Positions 18,501 through 26,037 of a stretch of DNA of 48,822 bases are shown piece by piece. The DNA comes from Pseudomonadota bacterium. Its GTDB lineage: Bacteria > Pseudomonadota > Alphaproteobacteria > Rhizobiales > Xanthobacteraceae. Made by a program: the position numbers and the translations under genes. Position 1 is the first letter of the stretch; each line of letters starts with the position of its first letter. The stretch covers positions 1 to 48,822 of the forward strand of contig JAEWJH010000028.1 of NCBI GenBank assembly GCA_023386635.1, written 5' to 3'. The notes below the pieces were generated by a model, which worked only from the letters and a program-made list of their open reading frames with translations, did no database searches and was not told the DNA's origin.

Positions 18501-20356
18501 GCGCACTGCAACAGCATGTCGTGGAACCAGGCCGGCTCCGCACCCGCCGGCGTGAGCTGATAGGTCCGCTCGTCGACGACGCGGAATCCCATATTCTCCA
18601 GCACCGGCACACGCTCGGACAGCGGCAGCGGGCGGCCGCGGCTCCAGATGCGCAGTCCGACGCTGTTGCCCTCGCCGCCGTCGCGGTGATGGAAGTCGAC
18701 GCCGAGCGGCCGTTCCGCCGACAACTCCTCCAGCACGCGGATCGCGGCGATGCCGTCAGCCGGCTGATAATCATCGCGATAGCCGGCAGGGAAAGCCTCG
18801 CGGTAGCGCTCATACAAGACGCGCGCCGCATCGGTCGGATGCTGGCTGGCGAGCGATTCGCCAAGGCCGTCGCTCCAGCTTCGCACGATCGAGCGGATCG
18901 CTTTTTCCAAAGTCGCGCGCGGCACGTCCGGCGTCGCGCCGCCGCGCCGGCCGATGATGAAATGCGCGCGCACCAGCGGCCCTTCGGTGTAGTGCGGATG
19001 GAACGCCGAGACATGCCCGTCGAACACCGCGGCGAGGTAGCTGCCGATCGCCGTGCGCAGCCGGTTGTCGGCGCGCTCGCGCGGGATGAACACCAGCACC
19101 GAGACGAAACGGTCGAAGCGGTCGCGCCGCGCCAGCACCCGCACGCGCGGCCGCTCGTCGAGCTGCAGCATCGTCGCCGCGAACGCGAACAGCGTGTCCT
19201 CATCGATCTGGAACAGTTCGTCGCGCGGATAAGTGTCGAGGATATTCGCCAGCGCCTTGCCGGAATGGCTGTCCGGCAGCAAGCCAGCGCGCGCCTCGAT
19301 CGCCGCGATCTTGTGGCGCAGATAGGGGATCGCGCGCGGCGAGCGCGTATAGGCCGAGGACGTGAACAGGCCGACGATGCGCAATTCGCCGGCAAGCTGG
19401 CCTTGCGCGTTGAAGCGCTTGAAGCCGATGTAATCCAGATGCACGCGGCGATGAACGCGCGAGCGCGCATTGGCCTTGGTGACGATCAGGAGCTTCGGCT
19501 CCTTGAGGAACGCCATGATCTCCGGCGTGATCTCCAGCTTTTGATCGCCGCGCCGCAACACATCCATGCTCTCGTCGCGCAGAATGCCGAGCCCGGTGCC
19601 GGGCATGGGCTCCAGCCTGTCGCCATTGCCGGCCAGCGCATAGTCACGCGCGCCGAGGAACGTGAAGTTGTCGGCCAGCAGCCATTCGACGAACTGGATC
19701 GCCTCGGAGATTTCCGCGACCGGCAGCGGCGGCGGCTTGTCCTTGAGCTGCGTCACCGCCTCGCCGACGCGCGCCTGCATCGCCCGCCAGTCGGCGACCG
19801 CGACGCGCACTTCGCCGAGCACGATCTGCATCGCGGCGGCAACGGCCGCGCGCCGCGGCGCATCGGCCACCGGATCCACATGGATATGGATGAAGCTCTC
19901 TCGCGCCGCGCCATTGACGGCGGCCGCGCCGCGAAACGCGGTGAGTTTTCCGCTGCTGTCACGATCGACAGAGAATACGGGATGCGCGACGAGCCGCACC
20001 GACAGACCCTGCGCCGCGAGTTCCGCCATCACCGAGTCGACCAGAAACGGCATGTCGTCGTTGACGATCTCGATCACGCCGACAGCACGCTGCTCACCGG
20101 ACGCCGGCACCGACAGCGCCAGCTCATCGAAGCGGACGCTGGCGCGGCCCGGCGCGCGTTGCGCGAGGAACGACCAGGCCTGCTGCGCGAATTGCGCCAG
20201 CTCTTCGGGCTGATAGCGCAGCAAATCTTCCGGCGCCGCGCGGCCGAACAAGGATGTGGTGAAATCGACCGGCACGTCGCGTGCCTGCGGTGCGGCTTGA
20301 GCGATTAAAGCACGTGCGGCCCGACTCTCGTCGGCGCCCGCAAGATTGTCAGTCAT
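15512..20356 (-). CDS. gdhB: NAD-specific glutamate dehydrogenase, large (180-kDa) class
   Basis: Cytoplasmic enzyme that deaminates glutamate to 2-oxoglutarate and ammonium with NAD; the large class serves amino-acid catabolism in proteobacteria. The protein is about 1,614 residues, the usual size. The long N-terminal part holds ACT-like regulatory domains; the catalytic part has RFGKVARGGIRWSDRPQDFR, PVGSKGGFV (Lys850) and GVGDMSGDVFGNGML for NAD binding. The start at 20356 follows AAGGG by 6 nt; the frame is open upstream to 20434, but the ATG at 20371 has a ribosome site too close to it. The gene is divergent from the peroxidase-related gene, with a perfect palindrome between. The symbol follows usage for this class and is a convention, not a proof. 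Confidence 0.95.
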   Translation of the reverse strand: MTDNLAGADESRAARALIAQAAPQARDVPVDFTTSLFGRAAPEDLLRYQPEELAQFAQQAWSFLAQRAPGRASVRFDELALSVPASGEQRAVGVIEIVNDDMPFLVDSVMAELAAQGLSVRLVAHPVFSVDRDSSGKLTAFRGAAAVNGAARESFIHIHVDPVADAPRRAAVAAAMQIVLGEVRVAVADWRAMQARVGEAVTQLKDKPPPLPVAEISEAIQFVEWLLADNFTFLGARDYALAGNGDRLEPMPGTGLGILRDESMDVLRRGDQKLEITPEIMAFLKEPKLLIVTKANARSRVHRRVHLDYIGFKRFNAQGQLAGELRIVGLFTSSAYTRSPRAIPYLRHKIAAIEARAGLLPDSHSGKALANILDTYPRDELFQIDEDTLFAFAATMLQLDERPRVRVLARRDRFDRFVSVLVFIPRERADNRLRTAIGSYLAAVFDGHVSAFHPHYTEGPLVRAHFIIGRRGGATPDVPRATLEKAIRSIVRSWSDGLGESLASQHPTDAARVLYERYREAFPAGYRDDYQPADGIAAIRVLEELSAERPLGVDFHHRDGGEGNSVGLRIWSRGRPLPLSERVPVLENMGFRVVDERTYQLTPAGAEPAWFHDMLLQCADGGEVDLDDETSRLKQRLEATFLVVMGGHGDNDGYNALVLTGGLMWRDVALIRAVSRFLQQAQVPFSQDYMWTTLRKHHGIAADIVALFHARFDPRTQDRDKQQDEIVKRIETALDKVQSLDEDRILRRFLNAVRAAIRTNFYQPDENGGPKPLIAIKFESRKLDGLPKPRPLYEIFVTSSRVEGDHLRFGKVARGGIRWSDRPQDFRTEVLGLVKAQQVKNAVIVPVGSKGGFVPRLLPAIAAKGKREEVQAEGTAAYKLFIDALLDITDNIATDGKIVPPDNVVRHDGDDPYLVVAADKGTATFSDTANAISREHHFWLDDAFASGGSAGYDHKVMGITARGAWESVKRHFREMDVNIHETPFTCVGVGDMSGDVFGNGMLRENTTKLVAAFDHRDIFIDPSPDPQASFAERKRLFDLPRSSWQDYDKGLISKGGGVYSRSLKEIELSPEAQQVLGFAQARATPQQVMSAILKAPVDLLFFGGIGTYIRASSESDESVGDRANDAIRIAGKDLRCKVVGEGANLGMTQRGRIEAAFAGRRLNTDAIDNSAGVNTSDVEVNIKIALTRPVHDGRLTLESRNTLLTEMTDEVARVVLRNNYLQTLALSLAARRGMEEAGFLQRLMQTLETAGHLDRAVEFLPDDVELADRFARGVAFTRPELAVLLAYAKLTLYEELIASPVPDDPYLGRELGRYFPREVAERYPDALEHHRLRREIIATQLANSMINRGGPSLIVRIADQTGADAARIAAAFAAVRDSYEMPELNDEVNALDNKVKGEAQLSLYAAIEDLLLDRLVWFLRNVDLSRGLAEIVTHYHDGIAGVAGVLGHALPEAALRDVSEQADALRKAGVPDALALRFASLPLLKAAPDIVLVAERAKRPLADVTATYFAAQAFFRIDKIEQAARGVAVGDYFDRLALDRALDTIGEAIRRLTAAMLEQGSGAGSGADAVAAWVEAHREEVDRVRGSIDQIAGSGLTLSKLSVAASLLGDLAKG

Positions 20357-20503
20357 GATAGCCCTTGGCATGTCCTTGCGCCTGAAGGCGCACGAGGTGG
20401 GACGCAATGCCGGCGGAGTCTCGATGATTCCCACCGGCGACGTCGAGAGAACACCACACTTTCGGCCACACTGTGACGCCAGCGCAAAAAGAGTCGGCGG
20501 TGA

Positions 20504-20515
20504 CCGGTTAACCGG
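20504..20515. promoter_or_regulatory. 12-bp perfect palindrome in the gdhB/peroxidase divergent region
   Basis: CCGGTTAACCGG is a perfect palindrome, 149 bp before the gdhB start and 95 bp before the peroxidase-related start. Its place in a divergent promoter region suits an operator for a dimeric regulator, but no regulator is encoded nearby. The rest of the 253-bp gap shows no box I can name with confidence. Confidence 0.35.
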
Positions 20516-20609
20516 CTGATCTTGCTCAGGGATCGCCGGGATCAGATATCGCCACGATCACAAAATGTGTACAGTGCCGGCAAACATCAGGGGATAACGG
20601 GAGACAGCC

Positions 20610-21299
20610 ATGGCAACCGCGAAGATGGGAGCCGCGAAGCGCGCGCCCGGCAAACGTTTGCCCAGCAAAACAACCGCGCCCCCCGCGCAAGACACATCGA
20701 AGGACAAGAACGGTGCTGCGGCGAAACCGCAGGCTGACGATGCCCCGGTAATCGCGCTCGATCTGCCGCGCGGCACACTGTCGCCGGCAATGCTCGCTTA
20801 TTTCCGCAAATGCGAGGAAAAGCTCGGTTTCGTGCCGAATGTGCTGCTCGCCTATGCGTTCGACAGCGCCAAGCTCGAAGCCTTCGTTGCGATGTACAAC
20901 GACCTGATGCTCGGCCCCTCCGGCTTGAGCAAGCTCGAGCGGGAAATGATCGCGGTGGCGGTTTCCTCGCAAAACCGCTGCTATTACTGCCTGACGGCGC
21001 ATGGAGCAGCCGTGCGGCAATATGCCGGCGATCCGATCCTCGGCGAGCAGATGATGATGAATTACCGCGCCGCGCGGTTGGATAAACGCCAGCGCGCCAT
21101 GCTCGATTTCGCCGTCCGGCTGACCATGCAACCCTGGGCGATCGACGAATCCGACAGGGAGCGGTTGCGTCGCGCGGGGTTCAATGATCGCGATATCTGG
21201 GATATCTCTGCGGTCGTCGGCTTCTTCAATATGTCGAATCGTGTTGCCAGTGCGACCGACATGCGGCCGAACTCCGTTTATCATCAGCAGGCGCGCTAG
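20610..21299 (+). CDS. Peroxidase-related protein, AhpD/carboxymuconolactone decarboxylase-like fold
   Basis: Protein of 229 residues with an AhpD-like helical domain (about 50-229). The redox centre NRCYYCLTAH has Cys124, Cys127 and His131, the CxxCxxxH of AhpD-type alkylhydroperoxidases, preceded by LSKLEREMIAVAVS. The rest of the fold (LGFVPNVLLAYAFD, then WDISAVVGFFN) fits the uncharacterised peroxidase-related subgroup. The first 45 residues are rich in Ala, Lys and Pro and look disordered; ATG 20610 is kept because GGGAG lies 7-8 nt before it. Malic enzyme follows after 18 bp. Role in peroxide removal is an inference from the fold. Confidence 0.85.
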   Translation: MATAKMGAAKRAPGKRLPSKTTAPPAQDTSKDKNGAAAKPQADDAPVIALDLPRGTLSPAMLAYFRKCEEKLGFVPNVLLAYAFDSAKLEAFVAMYNDLMLGPSGLSKLEREMIAVAVSSQNRCYYCLTAHGAAVRQYAGDPILGEQMMMNYRAARLDKRQRAMLDFAVRLTMQPWAIDESDRERLRRAGFNDRDIWDISAVVGFFNMSNRVASATDMRPNSVYHQQAR

Positions 21300-21317
21300 G
21301 TTCTGATCGCTTTTCCA

Positions 21318-23033
21318 ATGACACTCCCTCCCGTTCCCGACTTCTCCGGCCCGATCGAAACCGATCTTTCGGGCGGCAACCTCATCCGTCATCACCTGTT
21401 CAACAAAGGCACGGCCTTCACCGAGGCGGAGCGCGACAGCTTCCGCCTGCACGGTCTGCTGCCGCCCAATGTCGGCTCGCTGGAAGGTCAGGTGTCGCGG
21501 CGGCTCAAGGTGCTGCGCAATTTCGCGACCAACTTCGAGCGCTACGCCTTCATCCGCGATCTGCAGGACACCAACGAAACGGTGTTCTACGCGCTGCTCA
21601 CCTCGCACATGGAAGAACTGCTGCCGATCGTCTACACCCCGACGGTCGGTGAAGGCTGCCAGCGCTTCAGCGAAATCTGGCGCAAGCCGCGCGGCCTGTT
21701 CATCAGCTATCCGAACCGGCACCGCATAACCGAGATCCTCAACCGGCCGAACCTCAACGACGTGCGCGTCATCGTCGTCAGCGACGGCGAGCGCATCCTC
21801 GGCCTCGGCGACCAGGGCGCCGGCGGCATGGGCATTCCGATCGGCAAGCTGTCGCTCTACACCGCTTGCGCCGGCATCCATCCGACGCAGACGCTGCCGA
21901 TCCTGCTCGATGTCGGCACCGACAATCAGGAGCGGCTGCTCGATCCGCTCTATGTCGGCTGGCGCCACAACCGCGTGCGCGGTCAGGACTACGACGACTT
22001 CATCGAGGAGTTCGTTCAGGCGGTGATGAAGCGCTGGCCGAACGTGCTGCTGCAGTGGGAGGATTTCGCCGGCGCCAATTCCGGCCGGCTGATCGAGCGC
22101 TATCGCGACCGGCTGTGCACGTTCAACGACGACATCCAGGGCACCGCGGCGATCGCCGCGGGCACGCTGCTCGCGGCGGTCAATGTCACCGGCATCCCGC
22201 TCAAGGAACAGCGCATCGCCCTGTTCGGCGCCGGCTCGGCCGGCACCGGCATCTGTTCGCTGATCATGCAGGCGATGATCGACGACGGCCTGTCCCCAGC
22301 GGAAGCGCGCCGCCGATTCTATGCGGTCGACCGCGACGGCCTGCTGGTGGAGGGCATGAACAATATCCACGAGGGCCAGCGCTTCCTGCTGCGCACGCGC
22401 GAGGACGTCGCCACCTGGTCGCGGCGCGACGCCAACCGCATCGGCCTGATCGACGTGATCGAGAACGCGAAGCCCACGGTGCTGATCGGCGTCTCCGGCC
22501 AGCCCGGCGCGTTCACCGAAGAGATCGCGCGCGCGATGGCGAAGAATGTCGAGCGGCCGGTGATCTTCCCGCTGTCGAACCCGACCTCGCGCAGCGAAGC
22601 GATCCCGCAGAAGCTGATCGAATGGACCGAGGGCCGCGCGCTGATCGGCACCGGCAGTCCCTATCCCGCGGCGACCTATAACGGCCGCACCATTCCGATC
22701 GACCAGACCAACAACTCCTACATCTTCCCCGGTGTCGGTCTCGGCGTGCTCGCCTCCGCCGCCACGCGCATCACCGAAACCATGTTCATGGCCTCGGCGA
22801 AGGCGCTCGCGGCGCTGTCGCCGACGCGCACCGACCGCACCGCGCGGCTGCTGCCGCCGGTGAAGGATCTGCGCGAGGTGTCGGCCAAGGTCGCGCTCGC
22901 GGTCGGCAAGCAGGCGCAGGCCGACGGCGTCGCGCCCGCCTGCAGCGCCGACGAACTGGAGGCCCGCATCCGCGCCTTCATGTGGGTGCCGCTCTATCGC
23001 GAATACATCCGCAAACCGCGCCGGCCGCGCTAA
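21318..23033 (+). CDS. maeA: NAD-dependent malic enzyme, SfcA/MaeA type
   Basis: Cytoplasmic enzyme that decarboxylates malate to pyruvate. The 571-residue single-domain form is like E. coli SfcA, not the longer MaeB type with a phosphotransacetylase tail. Landmarks are the N-terminal FTEAERDSFRLHGLLPP, YTPTVGEGC (Tyr106), LGDQGAGGMGIPIGKLSLY (Lys177), TFNDDIQGTAAI and the NAD fold LFGAGSAGTGI (about 303). It lies 18 bp after the peroxidase-related gene and 4 bp before gamma-glutamyltransferase, so the three are probably one operon. Cofactor preference is by family recall. Confidence 0.93.
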   Translation: MTLPPVPDFSGPIETDLSGGNLIRHHLFNKGTAFTEAERDSFRLHGLLPPNVGSLEGQVSRRLKVLRNFATNFERYAFIRDLQDTNETVFYALLTSHMEELLPIVYTPTVGEGCQRFSEIWRKPRGLFISYPNRHRITEILNRPNLNDVRVIVVSDGERILGLGDQGAGGMGIPIGKLSLYTACAGIHPTQTLPILLDVGTDNQERLLDPLYVGWRHNRVRGQDYDDFIEEFVQAVMKRWPNVLLQWEDFAGANSGRLIERYRDRLCTFNDDIQGTAAIAAGTLLAAVNVTGIPLKEQRIALFGAGSAGTGICSLIMQAMIDDGLSPAEARRRFYAVDRDGLLVEGMNNIHEGQRFLLRTREDVATWSRRDANRIGLIDVIENAKPTVLIGVSGQPGAFTEEIARAMAKNVERPVIFPLSNPTSRSEAIPQKLIEWTEGRALIGTGSPYPAATYNGRTIPIDQTNNSYIFPGVGLGVLASAATRITETMFMASAKALAALSPTRTDRTARLLPPVKDLREVSAKVALAVGKQAQADGVAPACSADELEARIRAFMWVPLYREYIRKPRRPR

Positions 23034-23037
23034 CCCG

Positions 23038-24774
23038 GTGCGACCGCTGCGGTCCGGCTTCGGTGTTGTCGTTGCGAGCCTGCTGGCGCTGACCGCGCCG
23101 GCATGGCCGCAAACCGGTCCCGGCACACCGGCGCTCGACTCCACCTTGCAGACGGTGCCGCCGGTCGTGCCGGTGCGTGCCGCCCATGGCATGGTGGTGG
23201 CGCAGGAAGGCCGCGCCGCGCAGGTCGGAGTGGAGATCCTCAAACAGGGCGGCAACGCGGTCGATGCCGCGGTCGCCACCGGTTTCGCGCTGGCGGTGAC
23301 CTATCCGCGCGCCGGCAATATCGGCGGCGGCGGCTTCATGGTGATCCATCGCAAGGATCAGGCGCGGGCGGCGATTGACTATCGCGAGACCGCGCCGGCG
23401 GCGGCGACGCCGACCATGTTCCTCGACACAAGCGGCAATCCCGATCCGCAGAAATCGCGCGACAGTGCGATGGCCATCGGCGTGCCCGGCACCGTCGCCG
23501 GGCTCGTCATGGCGCACGAAAAATTCGGCTCGGGCCGGTTCACGCTGGCACAACTGCTCGCCCCGGCCATCGCGCTGGCGCGCGACGGCGTTCCGGTCGA
23601 CGGCGATCTCGCCGACTCGCTGCCGCGCCTCGCCGCGCGGCTGGCGCGCTGGCCGTCGAGCGCGGCGATCTTCCTCAATCCGGACGGCAGCGGATTGCAC
23701 GCCGGACGGACGCTGGTGCAGCGCGATCTGGCCGAAACCCTGTCCGCCATCGCGCGCGAGGGTGCGCGCGGCTTCTATGACGGCGCGGTCGCGGACAAGC
23801 TCGCGGCCGGCGTGCAGAAAGCCGGCGGCCTGATCACCGTCGACGATCTCAAATCCTATCGCGCGATCCTGCGCGAACCGGTGCGCGGCACTTATCGCGG
23901 CTATGACATTCTCTCGATGCCGCCGCCGTCGTCCGGCGGCGTGCATCTGATCGAGATGCTCAACATCCTCGAGGGCTTCGCGCTGAAGGATGATGCCGCA
24001 TCGCGCCACTTGATGGTCGAGGCGATGAAGCGCGCTTATGCCGACCGCGCCGCCTATCTCGGCGATCCGGACCGCGTCAGCGTGCCGGTCAAGGGCCTCA
24101 CCTCGAAACGCTATGCCGCGATATTGCGCGCGACCATCGATCCGCAACGCGCGACACCGGCGACACCGGGCGCGTTTCCGGTGCCGCGCGAGGGTGACAA
24201 CACCACGCATTTCTCCGTGGTCGATGGCGACGGCAACGCGGTGTCGAACACCTATACGCTGAACTTCAGCTACGGCGTCGGCCTCGTTGCCGACGGCACC
24301 GGCGTCCTTCTCAACAACGAGCTTGACGACTTCACCGCTCGCCCCGGCGCCGCCAATGCATTCGGCCTCGTCAGCTATGAACCGAACCTGCCCGGTCCCG
24401 GCAAACGGCCGCTGTCGTCGATGACGCCGACGATCCTGCTGAAAGACGGCAAGGTCGCACTCGTCACCGGCTCGCCGGGCGGCAGCCGCATCATCACCGC
24501 TGTGTTGCAGCAGATCGTCGGCATGCTCGACTTCAGCAAGGACGTCGCCGCCTCGGTGCATATGCCGCGGCTGCATCATCAATGGATGCCGGACGAAACC
24601 TTGGTCGAGCCGGCGATGCCGGCGCAGATCGTCGAGGGATTGCGGCACCGCGGCCAGCACGTCTTGGTGCGCCGCCCAGCGACGGCCATCAATGCCATCG
24701 CGGCAGACCAGCACGGCGGCTGGATCGGTGCCGCCGATACGCGCACGCGCGGCGCGCTCGCCGCCGGCTATTGA
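23038..24774 (+). CDS. ggt: Gamma-glutamyltransferase, periplasmic precursor
   Basis: N-terminal nucleophile hydrolase that cleaves the gamma-glutamyl bond of glutathione in the periplasm and is matured by self-cleavage into two chains. The 578-residue precursor has a signal peptide (about 1-24, ending PAWPQ), then AAHGMVVAQ, GGNAVDAAVATGFALAVT, IGGGGFMV and, at the cleavage site, GDNTTHFSVVD with Thr389 as the expected nucleophile; the small chain has GSPGGSRIITAV. The start is a GTG at 23038, 4 bp after the malic enzyme stop. Glutathione salvage would give glutamate to the nearby glutamate dehydrogenase, a speculative link. Confidence 0.95.
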   Translation: MRPLRSGFGVVVASLLALTAPAWPQTGPGTPALDSTLQTVPPVVPVRAAHGMVVAQEGRAAQVGVEILKQGGNAVDAAVATGFALAVTYPRAGNIGGGGFMVIHRKDQARAAIDYRETAPAAATPTMFLDTSGNPDPQKSRDSAMAIGVPGTVAGLVMAHEKFGSGRFTLAQLLAPAIALARDGVPVDGDLADSLPRLAARLARWPSSAAIFLNPDGSGLHAGRTLVQRDLAETLSAIAREGARGFYDGAVADKLAAGVQKAGGLITVDDLKSYRAILREPVRGTYRGYDILSMPPPSSGGVHLIEMLNILEGFALKDDAASRHLMVEAMKRAYADRAAYLGDPDRVSVPVKGLTSKRYAAILRATIDPQRATPATPGAFPVPREGDNTTHFSVVDGDGNAVSNTYTLNFSYGVGLVADGTGVLLNNELDDFTARPGAANAFGLVSYEPNLPGPGKRPLSSMTPTILLKDGKVALVTGSPGGSRIITAVLQQIVGMLDFSKDVAASVHMPRLHHQWMPDETLVEPAMPAQIVEGLRHRGQHVLVRRPATAINAIAADQHGGWIGAADTRTRGALAAGY

Positions 24775-24781
24775 ACGGTGA

Positions 24782-25603
24782 TTACTGCGCCAGTGGCCAG
24801 TCGAACGGTGACGCGACTTCCTGCAATCCGGTGACGGCGTTCACGGACTCGGCCGGCAGGCACAGCATATTGATGGAGACGATGCCGGGGAACACGTTGA
24901 CGGCGTTGCCGTAGATATTGGCGGCGTTGAACAGCGGCGGCAGGTGCCAGAACATCCGGTAGTTCAGGTCCTGCAGCCGGCGGATCAGCGATTCCGATTT
25001 ATCCCGGCGGTCGTTCTCGACATAGAGCGCGGGCCGGTCGCGGCGGATGACGCCGGCGGCGCCGTCGATCACCGCTTCCTCCATGCCTTCGACGTCGATC
25101 TTGATGAAATCGCACCGCTCGAGGCCGATCCCGTCGATCGGCACCACCACCACCGCCTCGCCCTGCTCCGCATCGAGCGAGACGCCGCCGAAGTTGCCGG
25201 CAGCGGCATAATCGACGGCGGGGATGAACGCCTGGCCCGGCTCCTTGCCGACGCCCATCTGCATCGCGCGGCAATTGCTCACATCGTTGAGCGCGAGGTT
25301 CGCCACCAGGATCTGATGCACGGCGCGCTGCGGCTCGAATGCGACCACCGTTCCGGTCGGTCCGGCGACCTCGGCGAAATAGAGCGTGTGCGCCCCGATA
25401 TTGGCGCCGACATCAAGGATGGTCATGCCCGGCTTGAGCAACTGCGAGAACAGCTCGATCTCGCCGTAGGAAAACTCACCGTAGAGTTCGAGCGAGCGGC
25501 CGACATAGGCATCATGCGTGTTGTAGAGCATGAAGCCGTGGCGGGTGTGCTTGACGCGGCTATGCGCGCCATTGACCAGCGCCAGCGATGTCGTGACCTG
25601 CAT
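24782..25603 (-). CDS. FkbM family SAM-dependent methyltransferase
   Basis: Cytoplasmic methyltransferase of 273 residues. The SAM-binding strand is ILDVGANIGAHTLYFA (about 62-77), followed by VVAFEPQRAVHQIL, then FIKIDVEGMEEAVIDGA, which is the family's diagnostic D-V-E-G-M/x segment. Substrates in the FkbM family are usually O-methylated sugars or lipids; which one is methylated here cannot be told. It is convergent with ggt, with 7 bp between coding regions, and no glycan genes are next to it. The ATG at 25603 is used. Confidence 0.9.
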   Translation of the reverse strand: MQVTTSLALVNGAHSRVKHTRHGFMLYNTHDAYVGRSLELYGEFSYGEIELFSQLLKPGMTILDVGANIGAHTLYFAEVAGPTGTVVAFEPQRAVHQILVANLALNDVSNCRAMQMGVGKEPGQAFIPAVDYAAAGNFGGVSLDAEQGEAVVVVPIDGIGLERCDFIKIDVEGMEEAVIDGAAGVIRRDRPALYVENDRRDKSESLIRRLQDLNYRMFWHLPPLFNAANIYGNAVNVFPGIVSINMLCLPAESVNAVTGLQEVASPFDWPLAQ

Positions 25604-25664
25604 GCGTGAAAAATCCTCCGCGCGAATCGTCGCGGCGATCTTATCGCAATCGATCCGACGGCAG

Positions 25665-25708
25665 ATGACCTGAGGATGACTTGGAGATGACTTGGAGATG
25701 ACTTGGGG
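25665..25708 (+). repeat. Four 11-bp tandem repeats
   Basis: Units ATGACCTGAGG, ATGACTTGGAG, ATGACTTGGAG and ATGACTTGGGG lie end to end upstream of the FkbM methyltransferase start. The middle two are identical. The copy number could vary between strains; I see no known binding site in the unit. Confidence 0.85.
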
Positions 25709-25719
25709 AAGCGGGACGA

Positions 25720-25929
25720 TCAGCCGATCTGACGACGGCGGATCAGCACGTCACGGCGCGCTCCCTGAGCTTGCTGCTGCTGCTGCTGGCCGGCGCGGCG
25801 AACGCCGAGGCGGATCAGCGAGGCCGACGGCGCCGGGGGCAGGAAAGCCGCGGCCACCGCCGAGGTGCCGCCACGGTTGGTCGGACGGGTCATGTCGTCC
25901 AAAAGCTTCGCCGCCAGAACGTGCCGCAT
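25720..25929 (-). CDS. Doubtful small ORF with a glutamine tract
   Basis: The frame gives a 69-residue protein starting MRHVLAAKLLDDMTRPTNRGG, with an alanine/proline middle, six glutamines in a row and a basic end. It is not recognised. No ribosome site is visible before the ATG at 25929, and the glutamine tract comes from a CTG repeat on the other strand. The N-terminal half has a protein-like composition, so it is listed at low confidence. Confidence 0.25.
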   Translation of the reverse strand: MRHVLAAKLLDDMTRPTNRGGTSAVAAAFLPPAPSASLIRLGVRRAGQQQQQQAQGARRDVLIRRRQIG

Positions 25930-26037
25930 GATCGTCGCCGGATATCTTTGAAAAGATCGGCCCGCCGCGCGGAGCCGTTGCTGCGCGGCAAAGACACCAG
26001 CTTCCGGCAAACGTCAATGACGAAAATCAAGGAGGCT

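Larger units (their letters stand above)
25604..26037. other. 434-bp stretch without a firm gene: short tandem repeats
   Basis: Between the FkbM gene and the RND pump I see no convincing gene. It holds four 11-bp tandem units (25665-25708) and a run of CTG triplets near 25770-25788 that makes a glutamine tract in the doubtful reverse-strand frame listed separately. No terminator with a T-run is visible for czcA. Confidence 0.6.

Noticed and set aside
16337..20308. A 1,323-codon open frame on the forward strand opposite the glutamate dehydrogenase gene
   Set aside because: It is the antisense shadow of a high-GC gene: the composition is Arg/Ala/His/Asp rich with no domain, and the reverse-strand product is an unmistakable full-length enzyme.
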